The translations under genes and the position numbers were made by a program. From Vandiemenella viatica (taxonomy: Eukaryota; Arthropoda; Insecta; Orthoptera; Morabidae), in the NCBI GenBank assembly GCA_031002005.1, contig JARYHS010008074.1:280613930-280677929 (forward strand): a stretch of DNA of 64,000 bases. Direction: 5' to 3'. The first letter of the stretch is position 1. Every line of letters starts with the position of its first letter. The notes under the pieces are model-generated. The model searched no databases. It had not been told where the DNA came from and saw only the letters and a list, made by a program, of their open reading frames with translations. Positions 23,466 through 36,235 of this stretch are shown one piece after another.

Positions 23466-24374
23466 AAAGTAATTTGTTTGATGAAAAATAATATTAACAT
23501 ATGAATTTGAACTCATCTCTATTCAACCCTTTCTTAAAAATGTAACAAACATTAACATAGGTATTGGGGTACGAAGAATCAGTCACTTCTTTGCATGCTG
23601 TTCCTTCCTTTGCGCCCAGTATTTCTTCATCCTCTCGGACATCCTATTTCTCTCCTCTTCCGAGATGATGGGTTTTGACTTTATTTTAGATTTTTCTTGG
23701 AACCTTATCTTTTCATCTTTAAATCTTATCTGCGCTGTTCTATCAAGTAATGACTTTTCTGTAATTTTTAATTCTCTTAGGTCTTTTCCAATTTCTGTGA
23801 ACCAGTTAGGCTTAGTTATGCGGTTCCGAAAAAAAATAAAAATTTATTTGGTTAGTCTACCAGAGTTCATTCTGATAAGATGTCCCTAGAAATTTAGTCT
23901 CCTTTTGCGCATAGTATCTGAGACTTTTCTTCTGTATTTTATGATCAGTGGTCTCGTTTATATATATTCCGTACAGTGATAATGATTAATATTACGGTGG
24001 CATGTTTCCTTTAAAGACAGAAGTAAAAAAAAAATAAAAAAAATAAAGGGTCACCGTGTATTCTATACTGTCGCGGCTAGACCTTCTGTTAAAAATTGAC
24101 CACGGCTCTTTTGCAGCTTATTTCCGTTAAAAAAAGCAAGTCTTGCCAGCAATAAAGGACAGCTTAAAGCCGGCAAAAAAAGAAAAAATGTTGTAAAAGA
24201 AATCTTTAAGGTATTGTCGGAACAATGTTATTTGGATATTGAGTAACACAGTTTCAATTTGCTACATATCATATGTGTGCTATGACCAACTACTGTAATC
24301 TAATAATGTTACTCTGCAGAGGAGATCCAACACAAACCAAGCAGCGTCCTAATGTACACCGTGTGAACAAAGTA

Positions 24375-24435
24375 TAGTTATTCGAACCGCGGAGTTCTAC
24401 TTAGTCACCTTACCACTGAGCTACAAGAGACAATG
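24375..24435 (-). other. Degenerate tRNA-like Pol III promoter segment
   Basis: In reverse complement, cttgtagctcagtggtaagg gives a good A box, and cgcggttcgaataac a near-perfect B box, at roughly tRNA spacing. The acceptor stem does not pair, so this is a tRNA pseudogene or SINE head rather than a functional tRNA. Confidence 0.4.
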
Positions 24436-24904
24436 TCCTACCGATAGGTAAAATATTCGTTTACCAATGTACTATCAGATAGCAATTGCAAATCGGCGAC
24501 GTGTTTACCAATCTCAATCTGATTTCCGTTTAATTAAATGTGAGGTGCCTTGTATCTTTTGTTTTGTGATCAAATATACTGTCTTTAAATTAAGATCAAT
24601 AACATACTCGAATTCTCACATACACAATGTGATAAAAATCTATTTATAAACACTGTCTAGAATACTGCACCTAGAAAAAACTAAATCGACTAATGGAAAG
24701 GAGCCTTTACTGTTCTAGATGTAAATTCTTTTTCTTTGGGTACCTTACCCGTATCCGAGGGCAGGCGGTTATTATTGGGGCTGTTGAACCCTGCATGGCA
24801 ACGCCTTTCCCAGGGAGACGGTGTTAATACGTGTTGTTGCAAGTGTGTGCGATTGTGATGGTGTGTGTACTCAGAGTAGAGTGTTGTATGTTTTATGGAT
24901 GAGA

Positions 24905-24950
24905 GGTTATAACAATAATTCCGTGTGGTCGTAATGACCTGTTGGTAGGG
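24905..24950 (-). mobile_element. SINE family A 3' end, separated by a LINE insertion
   Basis: ataacaataattccgtgtgg followed by tcgtaatgacctg is the ATT-rich tail end of family A (compare 46081-46115). The rest of the SINE appears to resume at 25735. Confidence 0.55.
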
Positions 24951-24994
24951 TTAGGTTTTTTTTTTTTTGGCTGTGCTTTCCTCCCCTTAGCTTA

Positions 24995-25660
24995 TTAGGT
25001 ACACAGATAAAAAGCTAAAAGTTGATTACGATTATAAAGTGGGGAAGGAGCTACTTATTGAAGACTTGAAATATGAATACCTTGGCATTACATTTGATAG
25101 CAAACTTAACTGGGCAGAACACATTGGACAGGTGGTAGGTAAAGGGTTCAAAATCCTTCACCTGTTGGAAAGAGTGATGAGGGGATGCACTAGAGAAGTA
25201 AGGGAATTGAGGTACAAAACTTTGGTCAGACCACTGCTTGGATATGGTGGTGTAGTTTGGGATCCACATTTTGGGTATTAAATACAGAGGAGGACTGCCA
25301 GGTTTGTCTTTGGAAATTACCGCAGAAAACAATCGATAACTAATATGATAAAGGAGCTGGAGTGAGATTCATTGGAGGATAGAAGAAGGGTGAAGAAAGT
25401 CATGGGAGTGTACAAAGCCTATAATGGTGATGAAGCATGGAAAGAAATTGGTGGGAAAATTATGAGAGGTGCTTGGAAGGGTAAGGTTGACCATGACCGC
25501 AAGCTGGCACTTGATTTCAGGCATAAGGGTGTGAGAAAATTTTCTTTCGTAGTAAAGGGAGTGAGGGACTGGAATAAATTGCCAAGAGAATTGATGAATA
25601 ACTTACCGGAAACACTGAAAGAATTTAAAGTAAAAATGAGCACAGGGAAAAAGTAGGTTG
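24995..25660 (+). pseudogene. 3' end of a CR1/Jockey-type LINE, two stop codons
   Basis: One frame contains YLGITFDSKLNWAEHI, LVRPLLGYGGVVWDP, RRTARFVFGNY and GVRDWNKLPREL, the C-terminal thumb region and tail of a non-LTR reverse transcriptase. TAA at 25279-25281 and TGA at 25363-25365 interrupt it; the latter sits where tryptophan (TGG) is usual. The catalytic RT core and endonuclease are absent. It lies between two pieces of SINE family A, consistent with insertion into the SINE. Confidence 0.82.
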
Positions 25661-25734
25661 GAAGGGGAAAGGGAGGGGGTGTAGGGAGATTGCCATCAGA
25701 GCGGGCGCTCCATCGCAATTTTATCAATTATATC

Positions 25735-25905
25735 CTACCAGATACAGGGAACCACGGAGGCGTTCTGGCGTATTTTATATTACACAGCTAGCTATGCCAA
25801 AGGTGAAGGTCCTGTAAAAATCCCCACTCAGACAGCGATAAGAACCGGGCCCTGTCGATCTCCAGTCAGACGCTTTAACCACTGAGCTCTCAGAGCGCTG
25901 ATGAG
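25735..25905 (-). mobile_element. SINE family A head and body
   Basis: Shared with the other family A copies are ccacggaggcgttctggcgt, ctagctatgccaaaggtgaa and the Pol III head. In reverse complement the head gives gagctcagtggttaaagcg (A box) and cccggttcttatcg (B box). Bases corresponding to the cacctacagtttaacgtg part of the consensus are deleted. Confidence 0.7.
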
Positions 25906-26857
25906 AGAGTAAAACACGGAGTCGACTCACTCAGACCTACTCTTCCGAAAGAAACGGAGTGGCCGAAGCTCGACGTCCCTATCCAACTGACGAGTCGCTA
26001 TCAACAGTGTCGTTCTCACACACTCCGTACGCACTAAGAGGCTTGGTGTAGAATGTGATGATTAGGATTTATGCACCAGCACCTCTGCTACCCAGCCGGC
26101 CAATTTCTGATGATCTCCAGGAATCGAAGCAGCTAACACAGTGTCAGCGTTGGACACCATCACTGAGCCGCAGCCAACTCAGCCAACATTGTTACAACAT
26201 TTAGTATTTTTACTACAAAAAATCTTAAACCGTTAAATTTGTTGAATGCAATGTTCTTTCCTACTTTGTGAGATATGATACTATACATAACACTAGCAAC
26301 TCATAAGCTGTTGTTATAAATGGCAAAGTTATTGAAAACTGTTTAAACATACACACCTTATAGACAGTCGTAAAATTAAGTCCGAAACTATAATACCTGT
26401 AAAAAAAATTCTGTAGTTTGTTTTTATGCCCCTACTAATTGGTCTGCATTCTGTCTCCTGTTAGTAAAGAAAAAAATGAACTTAATTCGTTACAGTGTTG
26501 TCTTAAGTATCTTTATCCCTTCTGTTTCACAGGGTGAAATACGGAAAAAGACAAAGAATCAATATACAGCACCGGCTTATAAATAGGAATAACCATTATA
26601 GTATGTCTGGCGTTAGCGTTTATACATTAGTGTAAAGCATTTTAATTTTAAATTTTAGTGCCATTACTTTTTATTTAAATATCTGAGTAATGAAAAACAA
26701 TTTTCAGTCTTCTGGATAAATTGTAAAATATTATTTGCACTAAGTCGCTCAATTCAGAACTTCGTCAGTAATAAAGCTTCCAGGAGTAGCGCCGGCAGTT
26801 GATTGTAAATGAAATATTCGTGCTGTATTTAAGAGAGCTTACTGGCGATCTTAATGC

Positions 26858-27187
26858 TCAGTGCGCTCTGAGATAGTATGTGCATGCAGCCTTCACATAC
26901 TGTATTCCTGCTGACAGGGAAGTGCTACATTTCAGGAGGAAGGAAGATGTTTGCCACCCGGCACTAAAAGAACCAGAAGAAGACGGATGCGGCGAGGTAA
27001 AAGCTTTCTCCCCTCCGGCTACCTTTTTTTGCGGGCAATTTTTCGCGGCCCGTGGAGTGCAGCTATCCTTCAGCTGACCATTACGTCCAGTGGTTGGACC
27101 GCCGACTAGCGATGTAACAGTTCGCTTGCTATAATGTCCCCCACATGTGCAAGCTACATTTGGGTTAACAGACTGCTGCATACACAA
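26858..27187 (-). other. GC-rich island with open frame (right-arm copy)
   Basis: Counterpart of 7133-7453, frame open for 109 codons with two visible residue differences. I recognise no family. Confidence 0.2.
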
Positions 27188-27214
27188 ATCTCAAAAGCAG
27201 GATTTTTGTTTGTT

Positions 27215-27290
27215 TCGTCTCAACAGGGAAGGCAACACTGCATGACGTCGGCGAGGCGTAAACCCATAAGAGAAAGGAAAAAAAAAAAAT
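27215..27290 (+). mobile_element. SINE family B 3'-tail fragment (right-arm copy)
   Basis: gacgtcggcgaggcgtaaac, then ccataag and an A-run: the end of the family B SINE, mirror of 7040-7105. Inter-arm divergence jumps at this point. Confidence 0.6.
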
Positions 27291-28504
27291 TCTACTCTGT
27301 TAGATAGAGTGTGTGGATGTTTAACCTGAGGGACGCCTCGGTTTGTATTAAATCTGTATGCCGGAAGTGCTGGCTGTGTTTCTCATTATCTACTGTCTTT
27401 CATCTTCATGTACTACACAGTGGTGCCAACTTACACACAGTAACACTACAGACGTGGTGGATGAAACTAAACTTTACTTCTGTTTAAATAACGAAATGCT
27501 CTCACTGGTGCTGGTTACAAACCAAATATCGGATTTTAACAATCATCTATATTATAAATTTGTTAGTTCTCTATATAATAGCTTACTTACTTTCTTATTT
27601 CTATGCCTACATCGCCTTGCCTTGACAATTTGAGACAGCCAGAAAATACGCGTAAAACAGATAATATATATATATATATATATTTTTTTTTTCAGGGGGA
27701 TATTTATGGAAATTAACCTAGATACTTGTAAACCTATATGGGATTATTGCCAAACTTCAAATAACATTTTGACCTATCATAAAACAAACGTTATGAAAAA
27801 ACTGTTAAAACATAAAAATCATTTCAAGTACTCCGTTCCATTTTTTTTTTTTTTTTTTTTTTTTGGTCACATATTACGCTATTTTATTTTCTGAAGTTGA
27901 ACACAAATTATTTGTTGGGTTGTACGTATGTATATAACAGCCAACACTTTCTACATCTAACAATAAGCTTATACTCTGCAGTTGATATTAACTAACCAGT
28001 GAATGTTAATTAAGTTACTCCTTTAAAGGAACATTCGTTCATATTAAAATGAATCCATTGTAATTAATTCTGCATTAGGCCAACTAACTTTGGGATGGAA
28101 TGAATGGTGCCACCATACGAAATACAACTTCAACATTGAAAGAAATTGAGTAATAAGTTTTTAGATTTCATTTCGCATTAGCTCGTAATGAATGTTAACA
28201 AAATAAAGAAGTCAATATCTTCACTAGAAAACAGTTTCTATGTGGAAGCAATGTTATAATTAATTCTCAAGATGTTGGTTTTAGAGTATCTGCTCTGTCT
28301 GTATAAAACATTTCGTCGGAATTTTGTAATGTTTATCTAGTTTTAATAGTAATATCTTTTTCGTAAGATTTATTTATTATATTTGCACGGAACTTTAATT
28401 TCTTATTACGTAATAAAATTCACGAACTTGACCTCGCAAAATTTAACTCAGCTTTGAAATACATCTTACAACAAGCGACGTTACGATTCCTTTATCATAT
28501 CGTT

Positions 28505-28610
28505 TTGCTTGAAGCTTTAGATTGGCTACACCATGTCAATCTGAATTTTAATTGTAATTTAATGTTAAATTGTATTCTTTTTGTGCAATGGCCATAAGCT
28601 AAATAAATAA
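28505..28610 (+). mobile_element. Short LINE 3'-end insertion with 6-bp target duplication, right arm only
   Basis: These 106 bases are absent from the left arm (compare 5836-5860) and are flanked by atcgtt at 28499-28504 and 28611-28616. The insert ends gcaatggccataagctaaat followed by AAAT-type repeats, typical of insect LINE 3' UTRs. It is a 5'-truncated insertion that postdates the arm duplication, or is polymorphic between haplotypes. Confidence 0.7.
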
Positions 28611-29686
28611 ATCGTTATGCTCCTTCTTCCCCCTCCCTCCTATATTTTCAATTAATTGCTACCTTGTTGAATGTCGCAACGAATGTTGTTGCTTGTGCGG
28701 TGTATATTTCCAAATAGCAGCGTTGTGGCATATACTAATCTGTTGTTAAAAAGTTTTACTATTGACTGTGCATTAATAAAAAAAGGATAAAGTACGTTAT
28801 GACAGTATTCACAGTCTCTATAAAGGCTTAGCCGAAACTGATAAAATAATACCAGGTGAAAGGTTATTGGAATTTGACGTGAAATTCCAAACACGAATGC
28901 TCCTATCGTATTTTACAGCTGACAGAAAGCTTTGTCCGAGTAAAGAATCGATAAAACAAGTCTAAAAACTAGGGCACTACAATAATTCGAAACAGGAATT
29001 TTTCAAGTCCCAGTAAGATATCACTAACGCGAGTTGCGGGTACAGGGTGTTGCCATTGGTTGTTCTACTTGTATGCGCAGGAACTTTTAAAAAATGATGT
29101 TTGACCCTAAACCTCAGAGCCAATTGTGATGTTTTTCATTTTATCTCAATTTTTATAACATCGATTTTAATCGTGTTTGATTATCCAAGCGTGCATATAT
29201 TGATTCCTTGAGGTATTATTTCTCTTCTTTGTTCAAACAACATTATGGACAACACATGATAGACATAAAACCTAATTATAACACCCCATGCCCGATAACG
29301 GAATGCAAACAGTTATCCCGGTAACTCGAAGGCAACATACTAATAAGGTCAGGGCGAAATGTAGATTTGAGTCGGAAAAAGGTACAATACCAGAATTTGT
29401 ATTCATCATTGAGGAAAATAGTATGAAATCCGTACGTTACCACGATTAGCGATGTGGTTGCGTCGAGAATTAAACCCTCAGTCTATGCGATTCCATTATA
29501 AGTAGCTACTGCACGAGGATATGACCTCAAAACAACTGATGTTTCCAGAAGAGTAGCATGTTTATTATTTCCTCATCATATAACAACATTTACAGAAATA
29601 GGTTTTAATACATCCTGGACCAGGATGACACCTGATATTCTGTGGTACTGCATAAAACAATATGCACGTTACGTAATAGTCGAATG

Positions 29687-30091
29687 TGGGGGCGCGTCCA
29701 TAAACCACGAAGCTCCATGTTGGCCTCATGTGAACACCCCTCTCCCCCAGGAGTCTGACGTAGCTTTTGTCTCTACGCCCCCCCTCACCCCCCCACCCCA
29801 CCCGCGTGGCACGTAGTTTTTTCCCCCTACTGATTTCAGAAGACGTTTTGTGTTGTTTTGTCTTGTCAGACTATCATAAATTACATATGGAGATAATTAA
29901 ATGACGGAAATACATATTCACCCGCTATTGTGTGTTCTGTATCTTATTTTAATTGTGACAAATAAAATGAACGAAAAGCTACGTAACTTGGCTCGGACCT
30001 GCCCTCCCCTCACGTAGACTAGCGTAGTTTTCTACCCAACCCCTCCCCGCCCCCCCCCTAGACAAAGCCACGTAGTTTAAGGACGCTCCCT
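29687..30091. mobile_element. MITE-like element (right-arm copy)
   Basis: Mirror of 4365-4767. Ends are gggggcgcgtccataaacca and, reverse-complemented, agggagcgtccttaaactac. Confidence 0.55.
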
Positions 30092-30359
30092 ATACGCAAG
30101 TGCTCGTATCGTGAGACAGTTCTAGTGCTGTAACGGTACTCGAGGATGACTTGCAGAATATTACCGTTAATAGTTGTCTCCTCGTTACGACCTCGAAGTT
30201 CCACGTAATCACCAGCTACCTGTTTAGTAGGGCAACTTAGTGTGAATCATTACTGTGATAAGTGCTATTGCTATCAAGGGGCTTGGCTCTGAACTGTCTC
30301 AAACACTCGACATTCACAGTTACTACATTTGTCCTTTAAAAATCAAATTTCGTTCTTAT

Positions 30360-31296
30360 GATATGATGTGAACAAAGCAGAGACCTTAATCTTTAATATG
30401 TTATCTCATTTATCTATTTCGTCAGATATCAAGGGAAATAAATGGCTTATGATTAAAAAATAGGTTATGGAAATAATTATAATTTTGCCCTTTAAGGGTC
30501 GAATTCCGAAAAATTCATTTCTTAATTTCTAAAATAATAACTCATTTCTGTTTGATATCAAGCGAAATAAATAGCTTGTAAAAAAAAAAAAAAGAAGAAA
30601 AAGCATTATGGACTTAATGATAATTATGCCTTTTAAGGGTTTGATTCCCAAAAATTCCTTTTTTAAAATATGATGTGACCACGGTGAAGACCTTACTCTT
30701 TAAAATTATACCTCATTTTTCTATATCGGTTAGATATCAAAGGAGATAAATGGTTCGTGACACAAAAATTGCGTTTTAGAAATATTGATACTTTTGCCCT
30801 TTAAGGGTCGAAAACAGAAAATTATTTTCTTAAAATATGATTTTACCAAAGCAGAAACCTTTATATCTAGAATCTCTTATTTTTATTAAGTATCATGGGA
30901 AATAAATAGGTCGTGAAAAAAATTCAAATAATGATAATTTTGCCCTATAAAGGTCGAAATACAAAAATTCGTTTTTTAAAATATGTCATGACCAAGGCGG
31001 GGACTTTAATCTTTAAAGTGATACCTCATTTATCTAAATTTGTTGGATATCAAGGGAGATAAATGGCCGTGACATAAAAGTGCGTTGTTGAATTGGTGAT
31101 ACTTTTGCTCCTTAAGAGTCGAATTCCGAAAAAATCCATCCTTATTTTATAGTGTCACTAAAGCGGAGATCTTGATCTTTAAAATGATACTTCATTTATC
31201 GATTTCGGTTAGGAATGCAGGGATATAAATATCTTGTGGTACAAGAAATCGAATTTTAGAACTTTTGACATTTTTGTCCTTGATGGGTTAAATTCC

Positions 31297-31350
<54 letters not shown>

Positions 31351-31450
31351 GATTGATATGATCAAAGTGGAGACCCTAAGCTTTAAAACGTTGCCTCATT
31401 CATACAATTCGGGTTAGTTATAAAGGGAGATATTGGCTTGTAAAAAAAAA
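30360..31450. repeat. Diverged tandem satellite (right-arm copy)
   Basis: Mirror of 3033-4130. Over the unit I compared base by base (about 30600-30830) the arms differ by a single-base indel only. The T-run 31300-31348 is 23 bases longer than its partner A-run. Confidence 0.8.
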
Positions 31451-32034
31451 AAAAGTACCGTATAGAAATAATACATATGATGATTCGTAGTATTTATTTT
31501 GTACGCATTTAGTTATATTTGTTGTTGCGTGCGACTGATCTGTTTATTGGGCACCATGTTATGGGGCAATTTTCTCTCATGGTTGTTATAGTGGAATCGT
31601 TTATTGCACTAGACGCAGTGTCTCCTCATGATAAGTACAGTGATGCATTAACACGCTCTTTCATACTGTGTGGTCTGCAATAGCATATGAAGTAATTTGT
31701 CTGTTCATTTAGAGTGGTATGTATGACTAGATGCTACCCGCGACTTTGTATGCATGGACTTAGAATTTAATTGCTAGAATTCAATATAGAAATCTATAAG
31801 TTATGTAAAAGGTGTTCATACAGAGGCTGAGTGACCGATATAGCATCACACACTATCAGTCTGTCAGTCAACGTTCAGTTGATTTTTCAAAATTTCAAGT
31901 CAAAATATGTTATTTATTCCGAAAAAAGTATCCTATGTTCTTCCTAATGATTCCTTGTTAAATTCCACCAAGATCGGTTTTGCGGTTTATTCGTCAAAAC
32001 GTAACAAACAGACGGAGTGACAAAGTTACTTTTG

Positions 32035-32445
32035 CGTTAATGACGTTAGTATAGGTAATGAAAGGTATTGATAATCTCTTGAAGCTGGTGTGCCCCTTTG
32101 TGGGTGGTGTGCTAAATACAGACCACGTGAGTTACGGCACATGCCATTCGCGAGCCAATTGAGAGCAGTGTGATGTGCGGGAGGAGAGGAATCGACGCCG
32201 TCCAATCCCGGCGCCCCGCAGAAAGGAGAGTTACGAGCCGCTCGCACAAAAGACGAGAGCCGCGTGCGTCGTCAGCACAATTAGCCCGCAGCCGGCTGCT
32301 CCTAATTGTAAGTCAATACGGCACAGGCCGCGCAGGCATGCCGTTTCGGTCGGTAAGCACACCGCAGCCAGAGGAAAAAACGCCCGTCCCCTCCAGTGCG
32401 ATACGTGACTAATTTGAGAGCCACCACCTGCGCGAGTCGCGAAGG
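32035..32445. other. CpG-rich island (right-arm copy)
   Basis: Mirror of 2041-2440 with a handful of substitutions. Short frames on both strands; no recognised protein. Confidence 0.4.
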
Positions 32446-33791
32446 CTCAACTACGCGGTATGTGGAAAAACCTGTTGGTTCTTTTGAAACAGTTGTTCTC
32501 TCTACAACAGCTCAGTTGCTTGCGTGCCTAACTTCCACGTAACAGGCGATTGTTTCAGATTAGTGAGAGAAAGTAAAACATGACTAGCGAGACATGTGGT
32601 TTCAAAACTTTTTTTGGACCTCCATTATATGTTTCACAAACAACTTTTGTTTTCAGTATTATTCTCTCTGGCGTTTGAATCGATTCATATCCTCGACGTT
32701 TGAATCACTTTGCGGCTTACAAAATAATTCGGTGAGAACTGAGACCTCCGAAATTTTCGTCTTCACCTCTTTTATCCAACATTTTGGGGTCGTCTGCCTT
32801 CGATGAGTTTTAATAACCGTTGTCATGGTCACATTTGGAGCATTGGTTATACGACTGCATGCCTTTGCGACGCCAAGCATTTTATACCTACTGCCAAATC
32901 GTAATACGTACTAACGGGGGAAAGGAATAGTTATCATTTGTCTGCGAGAAGTGTAACTATTCTCCACGAGTGTATTTTTAGTTTGTGAAAGGTGTAGTTT
33001 TTTAGGCCGTCAAGGCGAAAGGCGTGTTCTGGGAAGCATGTCGTAATAATTGCAGGAAAGTTTTTCCAGCCAGTAATTTCGAATTTCTGATACGCTTCGA
33101 TTTACACATTCACAACAATGAAGAATCTCGGGGACTGTCAGTTTACTAAATTAATCTTGAAATACCGGTAAATACATCGTCTAATTCAAATTTTTCCTTC
33201 AATTTATAGATTAAACCAGTTCATAGCCAATGAAAAGCGACAGTGGTTTAGGTACTGGGTCTAGTATCAACGATTTTTTAGCAAGATTTCTGACTATCAT
33301 TTGTATTTCTTTCTGTTTTGGGAAAAATCATTTACATTAAACCCATGAATGCAACTGTTGGGAGATTAAAAAAGATACAGCAGCTATGTGGCAAGAGTAC
33401 TTTCTTTATTTATTATTCAAGGAAAAAGAAGAAATTCGGATGTGTATTCTCTCTGAGTTAATGTATTTCCTACGAACGTGTATTTCTAACCATACGTTTA
33501 GATCCAAGAAATTTTTGCCTTCTGACTGTCATTCACAGTCCTCATCTGATGCCACTGGAGTCAAGTTATCAGAGAGGATAGACGATAGTAAATCTTGAAA
33601 ATTTACAGATTAAACAAGAAGACGAAATTTTTTTCTAATGTTACATACGTATTACGTCAAATTTCGTATGTAGCTAAATAATAACTAATGTGTAATCATA
33701 ACTGCTGTATGAAAGAAAAAATAAATTTTTAACTCCTTTTGTTGATTAAAATTTTCTACATATTACGTATTTCCATTTAAATTGAAGTTGC

Positions 33792-34154
33792 ATGTACAGT
33801 GAATATTACAGTAGGTATGTATTTTCAAAGAAGTTACTTATTGAGGAGCCGGGTGTATTTCCCTGCTGGGCGTTTGGTTATCGTCTTTCTGAGTTGCGGT
33901 GGCAGCTTATTGGATCCTCTGTTTGGACAGCTGGAGCGCCTTACCTGACGACTGGCCGCTCGCAACCAAAACTATTTCCAGCCAGAGGCGCAGCTGGGAG
34001 AGTCGCTAAAAAGGTCAAGACCGGAAGCAAACACTGGCAGTGTTTATTCCCGGCGGACACCTGTTGCCCGCCTCGGCCCCGCCACCCGCCTTTGTCCCAA
34101 ACTCTGCTTCTGCCCAGAGTGACGTCTGTTTGTGTCTTCAGATCACTTCTTTGA
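33792..34154 (+). other. GC-rich island with a 120-codon open frame (right-arm copy)
   Basis: Mirror of 352-699. It has an in-frame 15-base insertion relative to the left arm (adding LLPR-type residues near the end) and one synonymous difference. No family recognised; coding status uncertain. Confidence 0.3.
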
Positions 34155-34720
34155 ACGGTCTATTTCTCGTTGTCATAACCGCATCCACACCTCTAGAAGT
34201 TGATCATCATCTTTGGAGTTCAAAGCTTCCAGCTGCTGAGAACTTTGTTTCAAACAAACAACATGTAATCGTGTGAAACATAGCGTCTTGAAACGAACTT
34301 GGAATAAATGTTAATCTCTACAGTTTCTAAATATGTCAGCGAATGCCTGGTGTACTTACATTCAACATGGTTAGTCATTCTATCTTCCTTGAGCTATTTC
34401 CAAAGACTCTGTATTATAGGAGAAATAAGATCTCAACAATCTAGTTTCGAAAATGACTCCTAAGGTACACCATTTTTTACAGGAAGCTATCTCTGCAAAG
34501 ATTTTGGTATGCAACATGAATAGCAATGGACTGTTATAACCAGCAGCCAGGTGGCTTGCAATTTTTTTTCTAGTGGTTTGTAATGCTTGACGTATTTTCT
34601 CTTGTATATTATAAGATGTCCCTAACGGTTCGTGACTTTTCATAGTCTTGCTGTTGCACGATCATAAAGAATATACAATTAAGTCTGTCCCGATGAATTT
34701 GGAAAGAGAAACTAATATGG

Positions 34721-34946
34721 TACCGAGCATGCTGGGCGAGCGGATTCGGGAGGATGCAAGTTCGAATCCCCGTCAGTCCATCCAGATTTGGGTTTTCCTT
34801 GGTTCCCAAAATTACTGCAAGTGAATACCGGGATGGTTCCTTCAAATATCCGTGGCCGATATCCTTTCCGTTCCTTGTGTCAGCCCTTTCCTGCCTCCAA
34901 TGACCTTGAAGTCTGCGATACGTAAAGCCACAGCAAAAAAAAAAAG
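34721..34946 (+). mobile_element. SINE family B, A-box deleted
   Basis: It starts accgagcatgctgggcgagc and continues with the B box gttcgaatccc, then tccagatttgggttttcctt, gaataccgggatggttcctt and cgtaaagccacagc with an A11 tail. About 20 bases around the Pol III A box are missing relative to 41053-41297, which should impair transcription. Confidence 0.8.
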
Positions 34947-35755
34947 TAACAACACTGTCGACCATGTATGCATGCGATCTCGTCCTGTACAATGTCTGTA
35001 AACTGAAATGATGGTCTAGGTTTTTCTATATTGATTGCCATTGATATGTAAAAAAAATTTGTAGTTTAATTTCAGTATGATGCCGTCGTATAAGCCACTG
35101 TCTAGAAGTTTGGTTCCCCTTTTCGTTTAAAAAATTACCTTTCGCACCTTTTCTAAAAAAAAACAAAAAAACACCACATACATGCTGTCCTTCCTTCTTG
35201 TAATAAAAAATGTAACGCATAGTTGTTGGTTCGTTAAACACTTTTTGAAACAGTGATTTGATGGCGCCCATCTTAGGTGAAGTGAACAGTATCATATACA
35301 GAAAAACAAAGACAGATTTCTAAAATTACTTGATTAATAGATATTAAAAATATTGGTGTATTTTTCACAGTTTAATTAACAAATATATATTATGAAAATA
35401 ATATCATTAATTGGAGAGTTAAGCTCGGCATAAGAAAATTAATTTTTCGATATTTGGTGCCTTATTTGTCACTAACAATCTTAAATCGCCCTTTCCACTA
35501 TTAAAAATCTGTTCGTTTCTTACTTAATAAATTGATGACTACGTTAAATCTTTTGGCTGCATGTAATCATGGAACGCAATTAAAACTTCTTTGATGGAGT
35601 CCTTAAAGCTGTATATTGTATTGGAAAGCTGGAGCAGGCGGTTGCCTTGGATGAGAAACACCCTCATGATCTCTTCAGTACTCACTGGTGAATGGTTCTG
35701 GAATCTAATGGTTTAGAGCCTCAAAACATATTTTTTTATGATTATTACCATTTAT
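34947..35755. other. Gene-free AT-rich stretch
   Basis: I see no gene or repeat I recognise between the SINE and the Penelope-like element. Confidence 0.45.
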
Positions 35756-35849
35756 CATGTTGGTGATTTTTTCGGCCCAAGTCCTTAGTTGCTATGATAA
35801 CTGTTTTGTGGGTTCTTTCTGCCTTGCAACTAAACAAAATGCTTTTGAT

Positions 35850-35890
35850 GGCATACGCGTTTCGCCTTTATTCAAGGCATCATCAGTGCC
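35850..35890 (-). ncRNA. Minimal hammerhead ribozyme motif of the PLE, copy 1
   Basis: Reverse-complement layout is identical to 40571-40611: helix I GGCA/TGCC, CTGATGA box, helix II GCCTT/AAGGC, GAA, palindromic ACGCGT and A at the cleavage position. It lies in the 3' terminal repeat, downstream of the RT stop. Confidence 0.75.
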
Positions 35891-36235
35891 CTAGATAAAC
35901 ATATATACACATATATATACAATGCTGTTGTTTGATTTTTGTACAGTTTTCTAAAAAATATTAAGTGGGTACTTACAGTTTTTATATGTTCATTAACACG
36001 TACAAGTTCGTGTTTCCATAACAGCTACTCTTTTTGCACTATCACTACTGTCCCAAGTTTGTGTAGGCTGCATTTTAGGTAATTTCACCGGCCACGAACT
36101 GTATATATAGTTATTTGTTGTTGTTGACATCGAAAAGTCGTGAGCCAAAGATTATGTGTTGTGTAACTATTTGTTATTTTGAATCTGCGGTCATTAGCTG
36201 TGTGTGTTTTGTGGCGGTATGTTTGATTATGTTAT

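Larger units (their letters stand above)
26178..34480. repeat. Right arm of the giant inverted repeat
   Basis: This is the reverse complement of 1-8133. Net length differs by about 170 bases through indels, including a right-arm-only 106-bp LINE tail (28505-28610), a longer T-run (31300-31348, 49 T) and a TA microsatellite near 27665-27683. Sequence beyond 34480 has no counterpart in the window because the left arm leaves the window. It contains no intact gene. Confidence 0.95.

Noticed and set aside
24375..24435. Functional tRNA gene
   Set aside because: A and B boxes are visible, but the acceptor and anticodon arms do not fold; the same holds for 49508-49575 and 62612-62666.
1..34480. Whole inverted repeat as one giant transposon such as a Maverick/Polinton
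   Set aside because: The spacer has no polymerase, integrase, capsid or ATPase genes, and the arms are far longer than known terminal repeats.
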